Assembly (NCBI RefSeq): GCF_009389715.1
Contig: NC_052394.1
Location: 21,268,899 to 21,332,898 of the forward strand
DNA length: 64,000 bases
Source: Phoenix dactylifera
Lineage: Eukaryota; Streptophyta; Magnoliopsida; Arecales; Arecaceae
Direction of reading: 5' to 3'
Shown piece after piece: positions 27,978-40,570 of this stretch. The translations under genes and the position numbers were made by a program. Every line of letters starts with the position of its first letter. The stretch's first letter is position 1. Under the pieces are notes generated by a model that was given only the letters and a program-made list of their open reading frames with translations, had not been told where the DNA came from and did no database searches.

Positions 27978-28694
27978 TCAAACACGTAGCAGCTCACTCC
28001 TTGACCCACCATTTGACCAAACTTCGAAATCCCTCTCCACCTCATCGGCGGCCTCTCCCTCACCCATTCCCCTGAGTCCTTTAATCAAATCCTTAAACAA
28101 GAACTCATCGGGAACACAATTCCTTCTCTTCATCTCTCTGTACATATTCTTCACGGCCTTCCCACTCCCCGCCCCAATCAAAGCCTTGACAACCCGAGCC
28201 AACCCTCTTAAATCATCCGCCGAGAACCCATCTCCCTTCTCCCGCGCCGCAAGCAGGTCCGACACCGAGAGACCGATCTCTTCCCGCATTCCATTTCTCG
28301 CCATCGTCGCGACCATCTCAGCGTAGAGGGAGTAGTCGGGCTTGGAGGAGAAATCCTTGCGCGCGGCGACAAACACCTTGCCGGCGAGGCGCCACTGGCC
28401 CTGCCGCCGGAGCTCGGCGAGGGCGGCGACAAGGTCGGGCTTGAGAAGGCGGATGAAGGCCGTGGAGACGACCTGTTCGACCTTGGAGTCGTCTCCACGG
28501 GCGCGCTTGAGGGCCTGGACCGCGAGGATGGCCTCGGCGCTGAGGGTCCGGCCGCGGAGCAGCGGCCAGCGGTGGTCGCGGGGACCGCAGGAGATCAAAG
28601 TGGCGGGGAGCTTGGAGTTCTTGGGGAAGGGGCAGGTAAGGCGGACAGAGCGGAGAGTGAGGGGTGTGGATGGTTTTAGAAAGCCGGCGGCCAT
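27978..28694 (-). CDS. THA8: THA8-like plastid PPR protein, intronless, 238 aa
   Basis: THA8 is a very short pentatricopeptide-repeat protein that binds plastid RNA and is needed for splicing of certain chloroplast group II introns (ycf3 intron 2 and trnA in maize and Arabidopsis studies). The single exon starts MAAGFLKPSTPLTLRSVRL, a serine/threonine/arginine-rich transit-peptide-like leader of about 40 residues. It then has the family block ISCGPRDHRWPLLRGRTLSA followed by EAILAVQALKRA, helical repeat units (LVAALAELRRQGQWRLAGKV; YAEMVATMARNGMREEIG), and a clear PPR near the end (YREMKRRNCVPDEFLFKDLI). Length agrees with the family (about 220-250 aa). It is much richer in GC than its surroundings, which is usual for intronless monocot genes. 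The related THA8L is an alternative label. The opposite-strand frame over this gene is a shadow. Confidence 0.85.
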   Translation of the reverse strand: MAAGFLKPSTPLTLRSVRLTCPFPKNSKLPATLISCGPRDHRWPLLRGRTLSAEAILAVQALKRARGDDSKVEQVVSTAFIRLLKPDLVAALAELRRQGQWRLAGKVFVAARKDFSSKPDYSLYAEMVATMARNGMREEIGLSVSDLLAAREKGDGFSADDLRGLARVVKALIGAGSGKAVKNMYREMKRRNCVPDEFLFKDLIKGLRGMGEGEAADEVERDFEVWSNGGSRSELLRV

Positions 28695-28889
28695 TGGAAT
28701 GCTGTCGGTGTTCTTCGTTTCTTTTGTTTGCCCGGGAAAGAGGGAAAGGGAGGGGATGGGTCGAGACCTGCGCGGACCCAGAAAGGAGGTCTGGAGATGG
28801 AATCTTGATGAGCAGATCTTAGATCTAGACCGTCCAATGAATAAGACACCGGCTTTCCTTTTTGGCTTGCATCTCTTTGTATGTCAAAG

Positions 28890-28903
28890 AGTAGCTATGG
28901 ATC
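28890..28903 (+). repeat. 5' target-site duplication of the LINE
   Basis: AGTAGCTATGGATC here is matched by AGTAGCTATAGATC at 29307-29320, 13 of 14 bases, on either side of the LINE fragment. Confidence 0.85.
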
Positions 28904-29306
28904 CAGATTGGTTGCAGCCGGATATAGTCGGCTCCATAATACTTTTGTTTCTGGTGATGAGCTTAAAGCTACTTGAGAGGGTATTACTTAGCGTGATTTA
29001 TCCTGAAAATCGGGTTCGCCTAGAAGGAGATTCGACGACTGTGATTGGATGGATCCAGTGCCATACTAGGATTGGCGACAAGCACCAACTGTTGCAGAAC
29101 ATCTGCTATTTGTTGAAAGAATGCGAGGCCTCCTAGGTTGCCTATGTCTACCGCAAGATGAATGAGGCCACTGATTGGATCGCATAGTATGTTGCGCAAT
29201 ACTTTGGTGCCTAAATTTGTAATCGCTATGAGTCTTCACCACCTTCTCTTCGCTACCTTCTTCTTCTACTAAGATGGTATGATGTATCCAGCCTACCAAA
29301 AAAAAA
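28904..29306 (+). mobile_element. 5'-truncated LINE retrotransposon, RNase H end
   Basis: This 403-bp insert encodes the C-terminal ribonuclease H-like domain typical of plant LINEs. It reads VRLEGDSTTVIGWIQ, then LLQNICYLLKECEAS, then (after a stop) VAYVYRKMNEATDWIA. Compare the family pattern L-x-V-E-x-DS-x-x-V-x-x-W and R-E-x-N-x-x-AD-x-LA. It ends in a 10-base A run (29298-29307) and is flanked by a 14-bp target-site duplication. These are the marks of target-primed reverse transcription with 5' truncation. At least two in-frame stops make the fragment non-functional. It landed just upstream (210 bases) of the THA8-like start codon, in that gene's probable promoter. Confidence 0.9.
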
Positions 29307-29320
29307 AGTAGCTATAGATC

Positions 29321-30610
29321 TTTGCATCGTTAGGTATTTATTTGGCACGTGTGGTTCCATGAAAAGAAAAGTGTAAATAGTTGACGTGAAAGAAGTAATT
29401 AAAAATTTTAATTATCTATCAAATAGAAATAAATTACTATTATTGTTTAATTTATAATTTAATTTGTTTGTATTAGTACATGCAAGTTGTAGGGTAATGC
29501 ATGTATGATGGTGAGAGTTTTTTGAAGCACATGGAAAAAAATGGCAAGTCAAAGAAAAGAGTTTATTAAAATAAAAAATCAATATGGTTTTAAGTAACAC
29601 AGACTAGAATTAGAAACGGAGTGAAATTCATAATGGAAAGAGTCATCCTTTCAGAGTTCTGTTTTATATTCTTACTGATTAGAGATAGTCTTTGAATCAG
29701 GCTATGGTTATGTCCAATATCATTTTTCAAGAGAATAAAAATGAGTCTCTTCATCGTACGAGACAATTCTATCACTCTTTTCTTATCTATAGCTAATTTT
29801 TATTTTTAACATTTCCTAAACGGTGCCAACTTATCGAGTTACTAAAATCTTGCATCGATGCAAGAAACTAGGTTTGCTATTATATTGACTCTAATATTTG
29901 ACTAGGGAAGACAAACAAAAGACATACATCTCCTAAGTGTTTTTGAAGGAAGATATATTAAAAGCCCAACGAAGATCTTTAGCAATATTACCATGCAGAA
30001 AGAATGAAAGATCTCTTGGACCCGGATACACTCTCAAAAGCTTTGCTGTTATCACCAACCTTCCATTCTGAAAGCCTGATGAGCAGATATCTTCCAGTCT
30101 GATTACTCCATGGCCTACACATCAGGTAGGAACCGGGACACTGGACGGTTTGTTCATTGCAACATGGAAGAGTTCATAAATACATGATCCTGCTGGAACG
30201 CGTAGTTCAGCATCGAAACACAGACATATATTACTCGCAATGCAGGAAGCACGATCGATTCCTGATAGACATTAATGAGCGTTTTCTCTAGCAGCCATTA
30301 ACTCGATCACAAATAGCCAATAGAGAATTAACATGCTTGAATGAATATAACAGAGCTCCTAGTTCCAGATCACAATGCACATATTTGTCATATGTTCTCA
30401 TGGTTCACAAAAGACGACACATTTTGTGGCACAGCATAGGAACAGGGTGCAAAACGAGGTCCTGCTTTTGCAATGCATGGCCTGAAATCTCACTCGATGT
30501 ACTAGGACTAAGCTCAAGCCAGCCATGATCACCACACGCTGAAAACGAAAGAAACCTTTTGGGAGGACATTGAGCTATGAATGCAGTTTGAGGAACGCGC
30601 TTGGGTCGAT
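29321..30610. other. No gene recognised between LINE and kinase gene
   Basis: AT-rich sequence with only short unrelated open frames. The 3' untranslated region of the kinase gene should occupy its right end, but no polyadenylation signal can be chosen with confidence. Confidence 0.45.
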
Positions 30611-30615
30611 GCATT

Positions 30616-33600
30616 TTACGACGACTCACTTCCATGTTTGGATCCCTGCTGATGCCTGGAATTGGAAGAGCCCCATTCTATAGCGTCTGCGACGGCACGC
30701 TCACGATCGACAGAACTCTCCTCATCCGACGATGACTCCTCATATTCTGACCGCTCTTCTATTGTTGGGGACCGGAGAACCGGAGGGGGGCTCATCTCAG
30801 GAGCGACCGGGGCAGTTGCGAGGAAGCTCAAAGCCATGACCACATCGGCCATTAATGGACGAACTGAAGCCTCTTCCTGCAGACACATCGCGGCAACAGC
30901 AACTGCTTGGTTTAGAGCTTTGGGTGGGTAGTCGTTTTGAAGAAGTGGGTCGAGCAGCTCCGGAAACCTCCTCTGATCTCTGAACATGGGCATTGCCTGT
31001 CGAAATGAAGTATTTGAGTTAGAGTTGATGGAATGCTACCCATCTATGGAAATGGTATTAAGGGTGCATGAAAGAGTTCATGATTTCACACCCAAGCGAC
31101 AAGGTTCTGTTCGCGTGTTGGTTTGGCGGCGTCGATGACTCTTCTCCCTGTGATTAGCTCAAGCAGAACAACTCCAAAACTGTATATATCTGACTTCAGA
31201 GTGAGATGGCCTGTTCTTGCGTACTCAGGTGCACAGTAGCCGTATGTGCCCATCACCCTCGAGGAGACATGTACTTTGTCCCCGACGGGACCGAGCTTTG
31301 CGAGCCCAAAGTCCGAGAGCTTTGGAGTAAAATTTTCATCTAGTAGAATATTGGATGGTTTGAGATCACGGTAGATCACAGGTGGGTTGGCTTTATCATG
31401 CAAGTACTCCAGGCCTTGAGCAGCACCATAAGCTATTTTCATTCTAGTATACCAGCTTAACGGTTTCTGATGGGGTGGTAAATCTGGGAAGATAAAAACC
31501 ATGCATTACTAACTGAAGCTCAAGTCTGAAGCAATAAATTCAAGAATGCTATCAAATTTGATCGATAAGTCAAAAGGAAGTTGACATGTTGAATCCTTAA
31601 AGATAGGACAACTTCCTATGCTAGATCATGTCAAGAAAAACTTCAAAAGAAACAAAATCATATGGTCAGTTAAATGGCTGACAAATGCATGACAAGCTAA
31701 TAAGAAAGTTAAGGACTAAATGAATGTAACAGCTGTACCAAGTAGATGGTCTTCTAAAGAACCCAGATGCATATACTCATAAACCAAAAGCCTTTGATCA
31801 CCATCTGCACAATAGCCAGTAAGTTTGACCAGATTTTGGTGATGAAGGAGACTGAGCATTAGAACTTCTACGGTAAATTCTTTGTTTCCTTGCAAGCCAT
31901 TCCTGTCTAATTGTTTAACAGCCACAATCTGACCAGAACAGAGAGATTAGCAGAAAATTTATAAATATTCCCAACAGAATGAGGTCTCTTAGAAATATAA
32001 AAAAAAAAAAAGAAGAAAAAGCATAGCATAGGTTTCATTTACCTCGCCACCATCAAGGCAACCTTTATAAACCCTGCCGAACCCTCCTTCACCCAAAAGA
32101 CATTCAGGTCTGAAATTCTTGGTAGCTGTAGCAAGCTCGCGGAATGTAAATTGTCGTGCTGCAATATTTCCATTGCCGATATCTTTCTGGTTTGCTTCAG
32201 TTGGGGCCTTCCGTGTGGGAACTTCTGCATGGGAATGTTAGACCACAAGCCACCCTTTCATGAGAAGCAGAAAATGGTTAATCAAAAGATAGATAATTGA
32301 GTTAATGTTAAAGTTCTGTTATTGCAGATTGCTTTAAATTGAGTCACTACCATTACCACTAAATATACGTGAAGCGACAGCATTCAACTAACAAGCTAAA
32401 ATGTTCAAATTTCTTAAGGTAATACTCTCCTGGTACAAATAATTGCAGAAATTAAGATTGATGTTATATATATAAGGTTGACTTTATGTGAGTTTTAAAT
32501 AACACCTAATTGTAAGTCCCAATTTTGCATAGAATAGGGTAATGGAGAAACGAATTGAAGAGCTATCACTTATAAACTCATTTTTTAGGTTCCAATATCT
32601 GTTAGTTTTTCCAAAACAAGTATTACAAAAAGCAATCAAACAAGAATTTTAATGAAACATAATTATTTATTGTTTTAATTGTATTTTAACAAAAACTTGC
32701 GAACAAACAGCATATAGCATAAACATATTCTCATTTCATAAAAAACACATGCGTATAAAAGTAGTCATAAGCTGATAGTTTTTCTGCATAACCTACTCTC
32801 TTACTCTTACATTATACTAATGAGAAGCACATTGAAATGCACAATGCACCTTATAGGCCATTCATTGTTTATATTCATTGACTTCTACTGTTTGATCAAT
32901 GGCTCTGTACTCTGATAGAGCACAATCTTCGCATGAATTGAAGAGGTTTGAGAAGAAAATAGATGAGGAAGAATTGGAAGAACAGAAATCTGAAAGAGAG
33001 AACAGGATAGAATGAATAAGAAACATAAAGATGCCATGGTTCCAACTTCCAATAGCAGCCTAGTTTTGTCAAATAATGTCCACATATTTCAAAATGTGTG
33101 CATCGTGATATAGGCCAGACCTTAAGTCTGACATTAAACTGAGGTAGAAGCTGCATTATCTATGGAATAGCTCACTGAATAAAGTGGACAATGCTCATGC
33201 CTGCTTCAAGCTGCAGATTAGGTGTCAGCTAGTCATCAAATACTACAAAGAGCAGCTAAACATTTTAATTTTGGAGATTTAAGATATTAGGTCCATCACT
33301 TGTTATATGAGACAGCAATCCTTAGTTTTACTAGGACAAAGTCAACGATGACAACGACAGAAACAGCAGAATGAATCATGAATGAATCAAAGAGGAAGTA
33401 CCAAAGTACTGGATTGTCTAGAAGCCAAGACCTGCCTACATGGATGAAGCTTAGAATCACAAAAGAAAGACACTGAAAGAGCTGCTAGTGATGTAGTCTT
33501 AGTCTACATCTTCTTTTTTTTTTAAAAAAAAAACATATTATTTAACATATCAGATTGGAAGTGATTAAATTTGGAATTGGGATCACATATGACTTAGCAC

Positions 33601-35165
33601 TGCCTTGAATGTTAACCTAAATTATAACTTGTCATCTTAAAATTAATTAGTTCTGCAAATACCAAGCATGTATTCCAGCAGTAGCTAAAAGTATGGCTAC
33701 CAGATTTAGATGCATAACAACCAATCATGGTTGGAAAATATATTGCAGTATCAATTACCTAGCTCATGCGAATGACCTTCTGCAAAAATATTTTTTCTAT
33801 AGATTAAATTTATGCCTCATTTGGAATGGTTTTCTCTTCTCCATGCAGTAGTTGTATTTTCCTCAAAATGTTTGATAAATAAATTTAGAATTTTGCAAAA
33901 AGCACCATAAGCCCCATGGTGCACTGTAAAGATAACCATTACAAGCTCTACTATCACTTTGTGCAATCACGAGAAAGAAACAATCAGGGTTTAAATTCAG
34001 ATGTGAATATAAATTGTGAGGACCATGCGGGCATGTGTATAGTTCTACAACGGCTATGCACTGGGTAAATCTTAGATACTTATATAGGGTCAAAGAACTC
34101 AAATAATACTATATGGCTAGCTTTTTTGGATGAGGTTCTGAGTTTGTTACAAATAGTACTAGAACGGATATAGTCCATATCCTATGTGGACTAGAGGATA
34201 TTGTAGCATGGGTCCATTTGGACTGACGATGGATTGATCGTGGTGTTTGACAATGGATCTGAATGAACTTGGTCCGTTAGCCTAGCAAGGATGCCAGGGC
34301 TTAAGCGGAGGGAGCATACGAGAACCATGTGGGCGTGTATTTAGTCCCACATCAACTATGCACTAAATAGATCTTGAGTAGTTTTATAGAGCCAAGGAAC
34401 TCAAATAATACCTTAATGAGGGCCTGGGTTGTTATAAACCACTCAAAATAACACAAACAATTAACAAAAGTAAAAGAAACCTAAAATTTATGTCATCATG
34501 GCTCTAGATGCATGATGACCTAGATTGCTATACCGGCTAGGCTTCATGTCATCCAGTTGCAGTCGCATGGCCAAGCTCATCCAGGAAGATGAAAGAAATA
34601 GAGTACCACTTATTCATCTGACAACATTTGCTTCTTATGCTTGTGGAAAACTTCATGATCGAAAAGTCTACTTCCAACCAAGTCAGAGCTTGAGCCTACA
34701 TTCTTGTGAGCTGCAGTTAATTCAAACTTTCCACTAACAAAGTTAAATGGGTTATCCGGAGCTTGTCATTTGGTACTGTTCTCCCATCCCATTTTCAAGG
34801 CACAGGAGAAGGCATCTTGGTGACTGAGCATTTAACCTCACGCGATGGAGGGACTAAAACTGTTGAGGGATTGTTCGCATTTTCCATTTACAGCATGAAA
34901 AGGTGGTGAGAGGTATACCAACGAATGACAACTAATTGGATGAATCTGTAGTAATACTATGCAAGTAAATGGTTTTTGAATCTATAAAGCAATATATCCA
35001 TTTATCATCTTATGGTAGAATATAGAATACATTTGAGAAACTAACATCGATGGGATTATGTTTTGATCAAAGAGGAGGCAAGAGAAGCTCACCAGGCTTT
35101 TTTGTCAAGCCTCTGCCCTTAACAGAACCTGATGCGGCCGAAGCTGCCTCCTTCCTTAAGCCATG

Positions 35166-35196
<31 letters not shown>

Positions 35197-35228
35197 TCGT
35201 CAAATTGAAAACATGGGAAACAGTTCAT
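30616..35228 (-). CDS. Receptor-like cytoplasmic kinase, RLCK-VII / PBL27-like, 5 exons, 426 aa
   Basis: A membrane-tethered Ser/Thr kinase that relays signals from receptor kinases; PBL27 links chitin perception to MAP kinases in Arabidopsis. Exons (minus): 35228-35093, 32224-32043, 31928-31739, 31483-31092, 30996-30616. All phases close: 1,281 bases, one stop at 30616-30618. The start [12 protein letters not shown] puts Cys3 and Cys6 in a palmitoylation-like motif and lacks Gly2, so there is no myristoylation. Ten lysines follow (residues 12-21). Kinase motifs: [11 protein letters not shown] (90-100), VAVK with catalytic Lys111, YRDLKPSN with Asp209, DFGLAK (227), [30 protein letters not shown]. 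The acidic Ser/Glu tail (residues about 360-426) is typical of the PBL27/CDL1 group. Intron 1 is 2.9 kb and holds repeats. No inactivating change is seen. Confidence 0.94.
34016..34436. mobile_element. Second short LTR-like element (TRIM-like), degraded
   Basis: Two direct repeats, about 34016-34151 and 34317-34436, share GGACCATG-GGGC, CTATGCACT, ATAGGGTCAA/ATAGAGCCAA then GAACTCAAATAATAC, and a GTTGTTA end. A purine-rich stretch (GCGGAGGGAGCA) precedes the second copy. The arrangement fits a miniature LTR element of about 420 bp in intron 1 of the kinase gene. The copies are diverged, the second has lost its TG start, and no clean target duplication or primer site could be defined. Confidence 0.5.
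35166..35195 (-). repeat. (CTT)10 microsatellite coding a ten-lysine run
   Basis: Ten exact CTT units on the plus strand read as ten AAG lysine codons in exon 1 of the kinase gene, just after the Cys3/Cys6 motif. Confidence 0.97.
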
Positions 35229-36010
35229 CTCTCAAAACAACCACTGCAATCTCCCCCTGAGCCTCGAAAGCTCCTACCAAATGTCCAAACACAACCTCCG
35301 AACCTCCAAACAATCCCCCCACCGTGGTCGCCGAAGAGGTAGAACACCCCAGACCAAGGTCCAAAATTTCATGGAAAGAAGTCGAACACTTGACAGACAC
35401 AGGAAAACCAAATTGAACCAGTCTTTGATTTCACTCACTCGAAAGATCGATCTTTTCCTACAAAAACACAGATCAAATTGAGCCCAAGTCCCCGAAATCC
35501 TCAAAAGATGCAAACTTTCAACATCCAGTGCGAGATTATTCGGGCCCAGGTCACAAGAAGATCCAACCAGATCAAGAAAATCCGGAGAGAGATCAAACCA
35601 AGCCAGGAAGTGACCCCCAAAAGAGTCCAAACACCTTTCGGGGCGATCGGACTCCCGAAGCTGGGAAGGGGGGGAGCGGTCCGCGCAAAGGGGAGGTCTC
35701 TGCGGGCGAGGAGGCGGATCAAAAGGAAGGAGAAGGAGAAAGATGGCGCTTTTGGGGGAGTTTGGGCAGCACCGGTGGCGCCTCCGGAAGATGGGGAGGG
35801 GATTTGCGGCCATATTTGAAGCCGCGCGAAGAGGGCCAGACGTGGATCCAAATTCGCGGGAGAGGCGGAGGGTGGAGAGAGAGAGCTGGAACGCGCGAAG
35901 GATCGAAGTAAATACCGCTGGGATTCTTGGTTTAAAAAGGGAAAGAAAGGAGCGAAACGAGGCGGGGTCAACAATGGTCAGTTGCTCCGTCGGAACTATT
36001 TAAACGGAAT
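35229..36010 (-). promoter_or_regulatory. 5' leader and promoter region of the PBL27-like kinase gene
   Basis: This GC-rich block lies directly upstream of the kinase start codon and is the only CpG-rich stretch nearby, so it most likely holds the transcription start and 5' untranslated region. Long frames on both strands (for example 35274-35813 minus and 35478-35911 plus) look like chance frames of GC-rich DNA. If the transcript began above 35813, a 179-codon upstream frame would precede the real start, which argues for a start site downstream of that. No TATA box was fixed. Confidence 0.4.
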
Positions 36011-37890
36011 AATTATTTTCCAAACTTCTTTACCAGCTAAAAGACATAATCGATTATCTTTCCAAATTTGATGCATCTCAATCCACAACCATTAACAAGT
36101 AGCGGCCAAAGATCGAGAAATTTTGATGTTGTTTATCAGAGGATATATTGTTGTCAAAGATTTATTAATGAAAAGTCCTTCGAGCCTACATGTAAGCAAC
36201 TCTGCAGCTAAATATTTCAGCAAACATAAAAACTACACCTATTTCTAGGACTGTCCGTCTTCATGTGAACTTCATCTTGGCTTTCGATCAACACTTGAGA
36301 CATCCAAAAATAGAAGTTCAGTGCATTGACTTGCCAAAATCATGACCATACCGACTGTTACTAGATTGCAAGGATCTACAGTATAATATTTTTTCTAGCA
36401 TTCTAGGAGCAAGACATATTGTGGTGTCGTGCACGTTTTGGAGCTTTAGAGACAAAAGGAGGTGGACAAGCAAGCAGACTCGCTTACATGTATCCAAAGA
36501 GACAGAAAGATAGTTATAAGATATATAGAGGAATGGTGATGCCTAAATCCTCCGAATTCAGACAGATTTTCAGATTTCTAAGACAACATCAAGAGAATTT
36601 ACCATTAGAGTGATTGGAAACACATCCATAAATGCAAGCCAAACAATGTAAGATACATATGCAGCTAGTGTTGCGTAATCATTTTACCTCAGACTTCAAT
36701 TCCTATTCTTCATTATTGTAAGGCAATGAGATCCAAGCAGAAATTGTTTGATATGAGTCTCAGTTCTTTTTTGAGGAGTGAGACTTGCTGGTTTTGGTAT
36801 TCATGTTAATATTGGTCGTTTTGATCACCTCCAGAGAACAGATCTTGGCACCCACCATATGTTTGAAGCCGACGTCCCAATTGAGACCCGTTGGTTTCCT
36901 CTCACCGAACCTCATCTGAGCTGACTTCAACATAGATTTAATGTTTGCTCAGGAAAAAGAAGGGAAGAAGAAGGCATATATCTGTACAATTATATGGGAG
37001 GATTATAGCAACCCCATGAAACAAGAATCAAATAATAGGTTCTCACCACACAACAGGAAGCAGATCATGGCATCGGCCAAGATGGAGATGCCCCAGTTTT
37101 AAACAGCAGCGGGTCTGACGGCGTGGGAGCAGGTACCATAGTCAGCAGGTGAGGCACAGCACCACCCTGAGATTTGCATGCACGTATGTACTAAAATTAT
37201 ATAGAACATACCGCAAATGGGAAAATGCATCAAGATGACACAAATTAGAATGCTTCGACCAGGCAACACTGCTGCCTAATAATCGATATAATTTAAACTG
37301 AAAAACAATTATCGCATGAGATTGATATTCGTTCAACATGTCAGCAAAGATACTTCAGCTATCAATTTATATTATATATGTTTTGCAATTCCGGATGAAT
37401 TCATCCACATTCACTACGACATGGAGGTAGTCAATAAGTGACTAGAGAAGAAGGAAATGATCGAGCAAGGTTGTCCGCATTTAGTACGATGTAGAGGTCA
37501 TCAAATGATCGAGTGATTGTCTTAAACAAAAAGAAGGAAATGGATAGATACAGGATATCTGGGCAAAGTGTCTCGGGAAAAGTTACGTTCCACAAACAAT
37601 CTTTGGAAGCTCAGTGATCTGGCAATCTTCGCACAACTATGCCCATGCAATTTCCCATCAGTCTTCTAACCCAAGCATTAGCATCAACTTTTACCATCTA
37701 AGAAAATGCTCGACCAAAGTGATATGATAATTAACGACAAGAGAAAATCCTGCCAGGATTACAATATCAACAAAATCTCCTGACAAAAGCAATCACGTAA
37801 TGCCGATGGATCATTGGAAACATTACAGATATTAAGTACCTTAATTCCAATGAAACACTACATAATCGTGACCAATTTTGTGATTTCCCA
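36011..37890. other. No gene recognised
   Basis: AT-rich spacer between the kinase promoter and a transposon-like block. Short frames (for example 36419-36613) have no recognisable homology. Confidence 0.45.
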
Positions 37891-37897
37891 AAAATAA

Positions 37898-38776
37898 GGC
37901 CTTGTTTGGGAAAGCTGTTAGCAGTAGAACTTTTGAAAGTAGATCTATTGGAAGTAAAGCTTTCTGAAATAGAGCTTTTATAAAAAGTTGTTTGCTGTTT
38001 GATAACTACATTTATAAAGTGTTGTGGCACTTTAACATGTATTTGGTAAACAAACTGAAAAATTATTTTTGTATGACAAAATTTCTATAAAGGATATTGC
38101 ATAGTATTATACAACAGAGCATAATAAAATATAACATATATTAATGCATAAATATATAATATATTAAAATGGTACTGTAATGTAATATAGTATTATTATA
38201 AAATAGTAATATAACATTGTATACTATAGCATAATAATTTAATATAATATTAAATTATTTAACATAACATATCAATGTGTTATGTTATAGTATAATACAA
38301 TAACAAAGATACAAAATGCTATAATTATTAGCGTATATTAATTTTTTATTATATAACATAATATTAAATTATTGATATAACCTATTAATATATAATGATA
38401 TAATGTAATATAATATTATATTTATAGTATAATACAATAATAGAAAACAAAAATACCTTTTTTTACATGGAAGAAAGTCTAATCCACGGCTAGAATTTTT
38501 TATTAAAACTCCGATTTATAAAAGAATAAAATATGTAATTGTTATATTTTATTATGAGTATTTTGATATAAAAAAAAACTTTCTTATAAATCTCAAAACA
38601 TTTTTTTTCGAAAAGCTCCAAAATGGAGCTTCTCCCAAAAGACTGTTTTTAGCTTTTTTAGAAAAGCTAAAAGAGTTTTTCAAAATTTTTACCAATTTTT
38701 TTTTTTTCATCCAAAAGGACTTTTGGAGAGCCAAAAAAAACTTTCTGGCCTTCTAAATACTTACCCAAATGGAGCC
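37898..38776. mobile_element. AT-rich TIR element, hAT-like non-autonomous candidate
   Basis: The left end GGCCTTGTTTGGGAAAGC and the inverted right end GGCTCCATTTGGGTAAGT match at about two thirds of positions. Both sides carry many AAAGCT/AGCTTT subterminal motifs around an extremely AT-rich core. GGCC-TTGTTTGG ends are common in plant non-autonomous DNA elements. No clean 8-bp target duplication was seen, so family assignment is tentative. Confidence 0.45.
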
Positions 38777-38779
38777 TAA

Positions 38780-40560
38780 GTCACAAAAAATGGTGGAACC
38801 AACTTTTAGCAAAGACTGATAAACATAAGCGGAAGCAAGAGTACCTTTCCACTGTATAGGTTAGAAGGTTAGTAAATCTTAGGAACTATAAAAACTGAGG
38901 CACAATTGAATAAAGACCTGACACGGTGACATCCACATAATTCAACCTAAATTTTTTCTTTCAGTCACTGCCATGTTTCAATATGATTGCGGGTACCGAT
39001 GCAAAGGATATGAATGATACTAGAGACTTAGCCAACAGAATTTGCATAAGCAATATCCTTTAACAAAAAAAGCAAAAAAAAAATTTCTCAACTCAAAAAT
39101 GCTCTCAGTGCGTTGCAATCTTGTTGCTCCCTTTGTATCTGCAATATGAAACAACGTAAATGCTGAAAGGCAATTGACTTCAAGTGACTTTTCCGAGCTA
39201 CCATGCATAGCACTGCTCTTCCTTCTAACACATCAACTCCAGATTTTCACTGGTATGCACTGCTTTTAGATACGAAAATAATGGATCATTTAGCATTTTA
39301 ATGCATTTATAATGATGCCTTAAATTTCTCCAGTCCAAATAGTAATTGCACCCAAGACTAGGTAACTTCCACGCTCTTCCAGGGGCAGCTCAGATAGCAA
39401 TTGCACCAAAGACAAGTCCACCCTCTTCCGGGGGAAGCTCAGATGCCTCTTCATGCAAGATACAGCTTTTATAAGCTTCTGCATACGTAACAGTGTTGAA
39501 CAAAATAAATGTAACTTCCACATGTTTTTGTAGACATATTTGCCACTACACCTGCACAGCCACGAAGAGAAGAGTTGATGTTCTGATTCAGTATCTTCAC
39601 CATCACCACTAATTTGGTGTCTCAACTTCTGGGATCAACATAACAGGGCGTTCACGCTTCTGTGAACATATAGTTTGGAATTAAGAAGAAGAAAACCTAT
39701 AAGATCTCAGACACATTAAAATGAGAACTCTGGTTGACTACAGCACAAAATTATTTCATCAACAAGAGCATAAACGAAAAGTTGAAAACCAGCATGTACA
39801 TATGCTGTCTCGACATGTAGCAGCAGAATATCTAATCATCAAGACATCAGGCCAAAAGATCAGTTTGACAACATTGATTTGCTGAGCTCTGATCACATCA
39901 AAGATAGAACTGTAACAGACTTTCACTTAAATTACACGGGCATGATATGCTCCAGCATACTACTTGAATGTGTCCACCAACTCGTGCATGTCATGTACCA
40001 ATCATGGTAAAATAGTTAATGCTGCCTTCATCTGATCATTAGTTCTTTAGCTACTAAACGGAGGCCATACTTTCTTCAATTACTGATGGAACTCTTATGC
40101 ATATGAAATTACAGAGACTGAATCCAAATAGGGACATGACAGGCCTTCCCATTGATAATGCTCATGCCTCAGCAAAGGCTCCACTTGTAGTCACCTTTAG
40201 CCTCTATTCTGCATACTGATGCAGAGAAGCATGCTGAGGCCTGCAAATTACATAAAACTTTTACACCAACCTGGCCAAAATGGAAAGATCACTAGAGAAG
40301 CCATCAAAACAAAGGCACAAAACAGTGCAAGCAAGCTCAAATCTTAAGCTCACCATCAGACATGCATTTCTAGTATGTCCAATGCAATCTTGAAGTACAC
40401 ATGTCAAATTAACCCACTCCTCTGGTGATAAGACGGCCACTTTTCTGCCCCTTAATTACACAAGAATGGGTTAAGTAGCAATCACCAGACTCATTGCAAG
40501 CAGCATGTCAAGGTGGGTGTAGTTCTCTTTTGTCCATAAAAGAGCCACTACCCCAAAATC
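38780..40560. other. 3' flank of SIZ1; includes a 55-bp direct duplication
   Basis: A unit starting AGTAATTGCACC at 39341 is repeated at 39396 (AGCAATTGCACC) with the same CTCTTCC-GGGG-AGCTCAGAT ending. No coding feature is visible. The SIZ1 3' untranslated region presumably lies at the right end. Confidence 0.4.
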
Positions 40561-40570
40561 AGTCCAGCAA

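Noticed and set aside
28342-29136. 264-codon plus-strand frame
   Set aside because: The first half is the antisense of the THA8-like gene and the second half runs into the LINE RNase H fragment; a composite accident.
35274-35974. Long overlapping frames on both strands
   Set aside because: GC-rich promoter and leader DNA of the kinase gene; products are Pro/Arg/Ser-rich and mutually overlapping.
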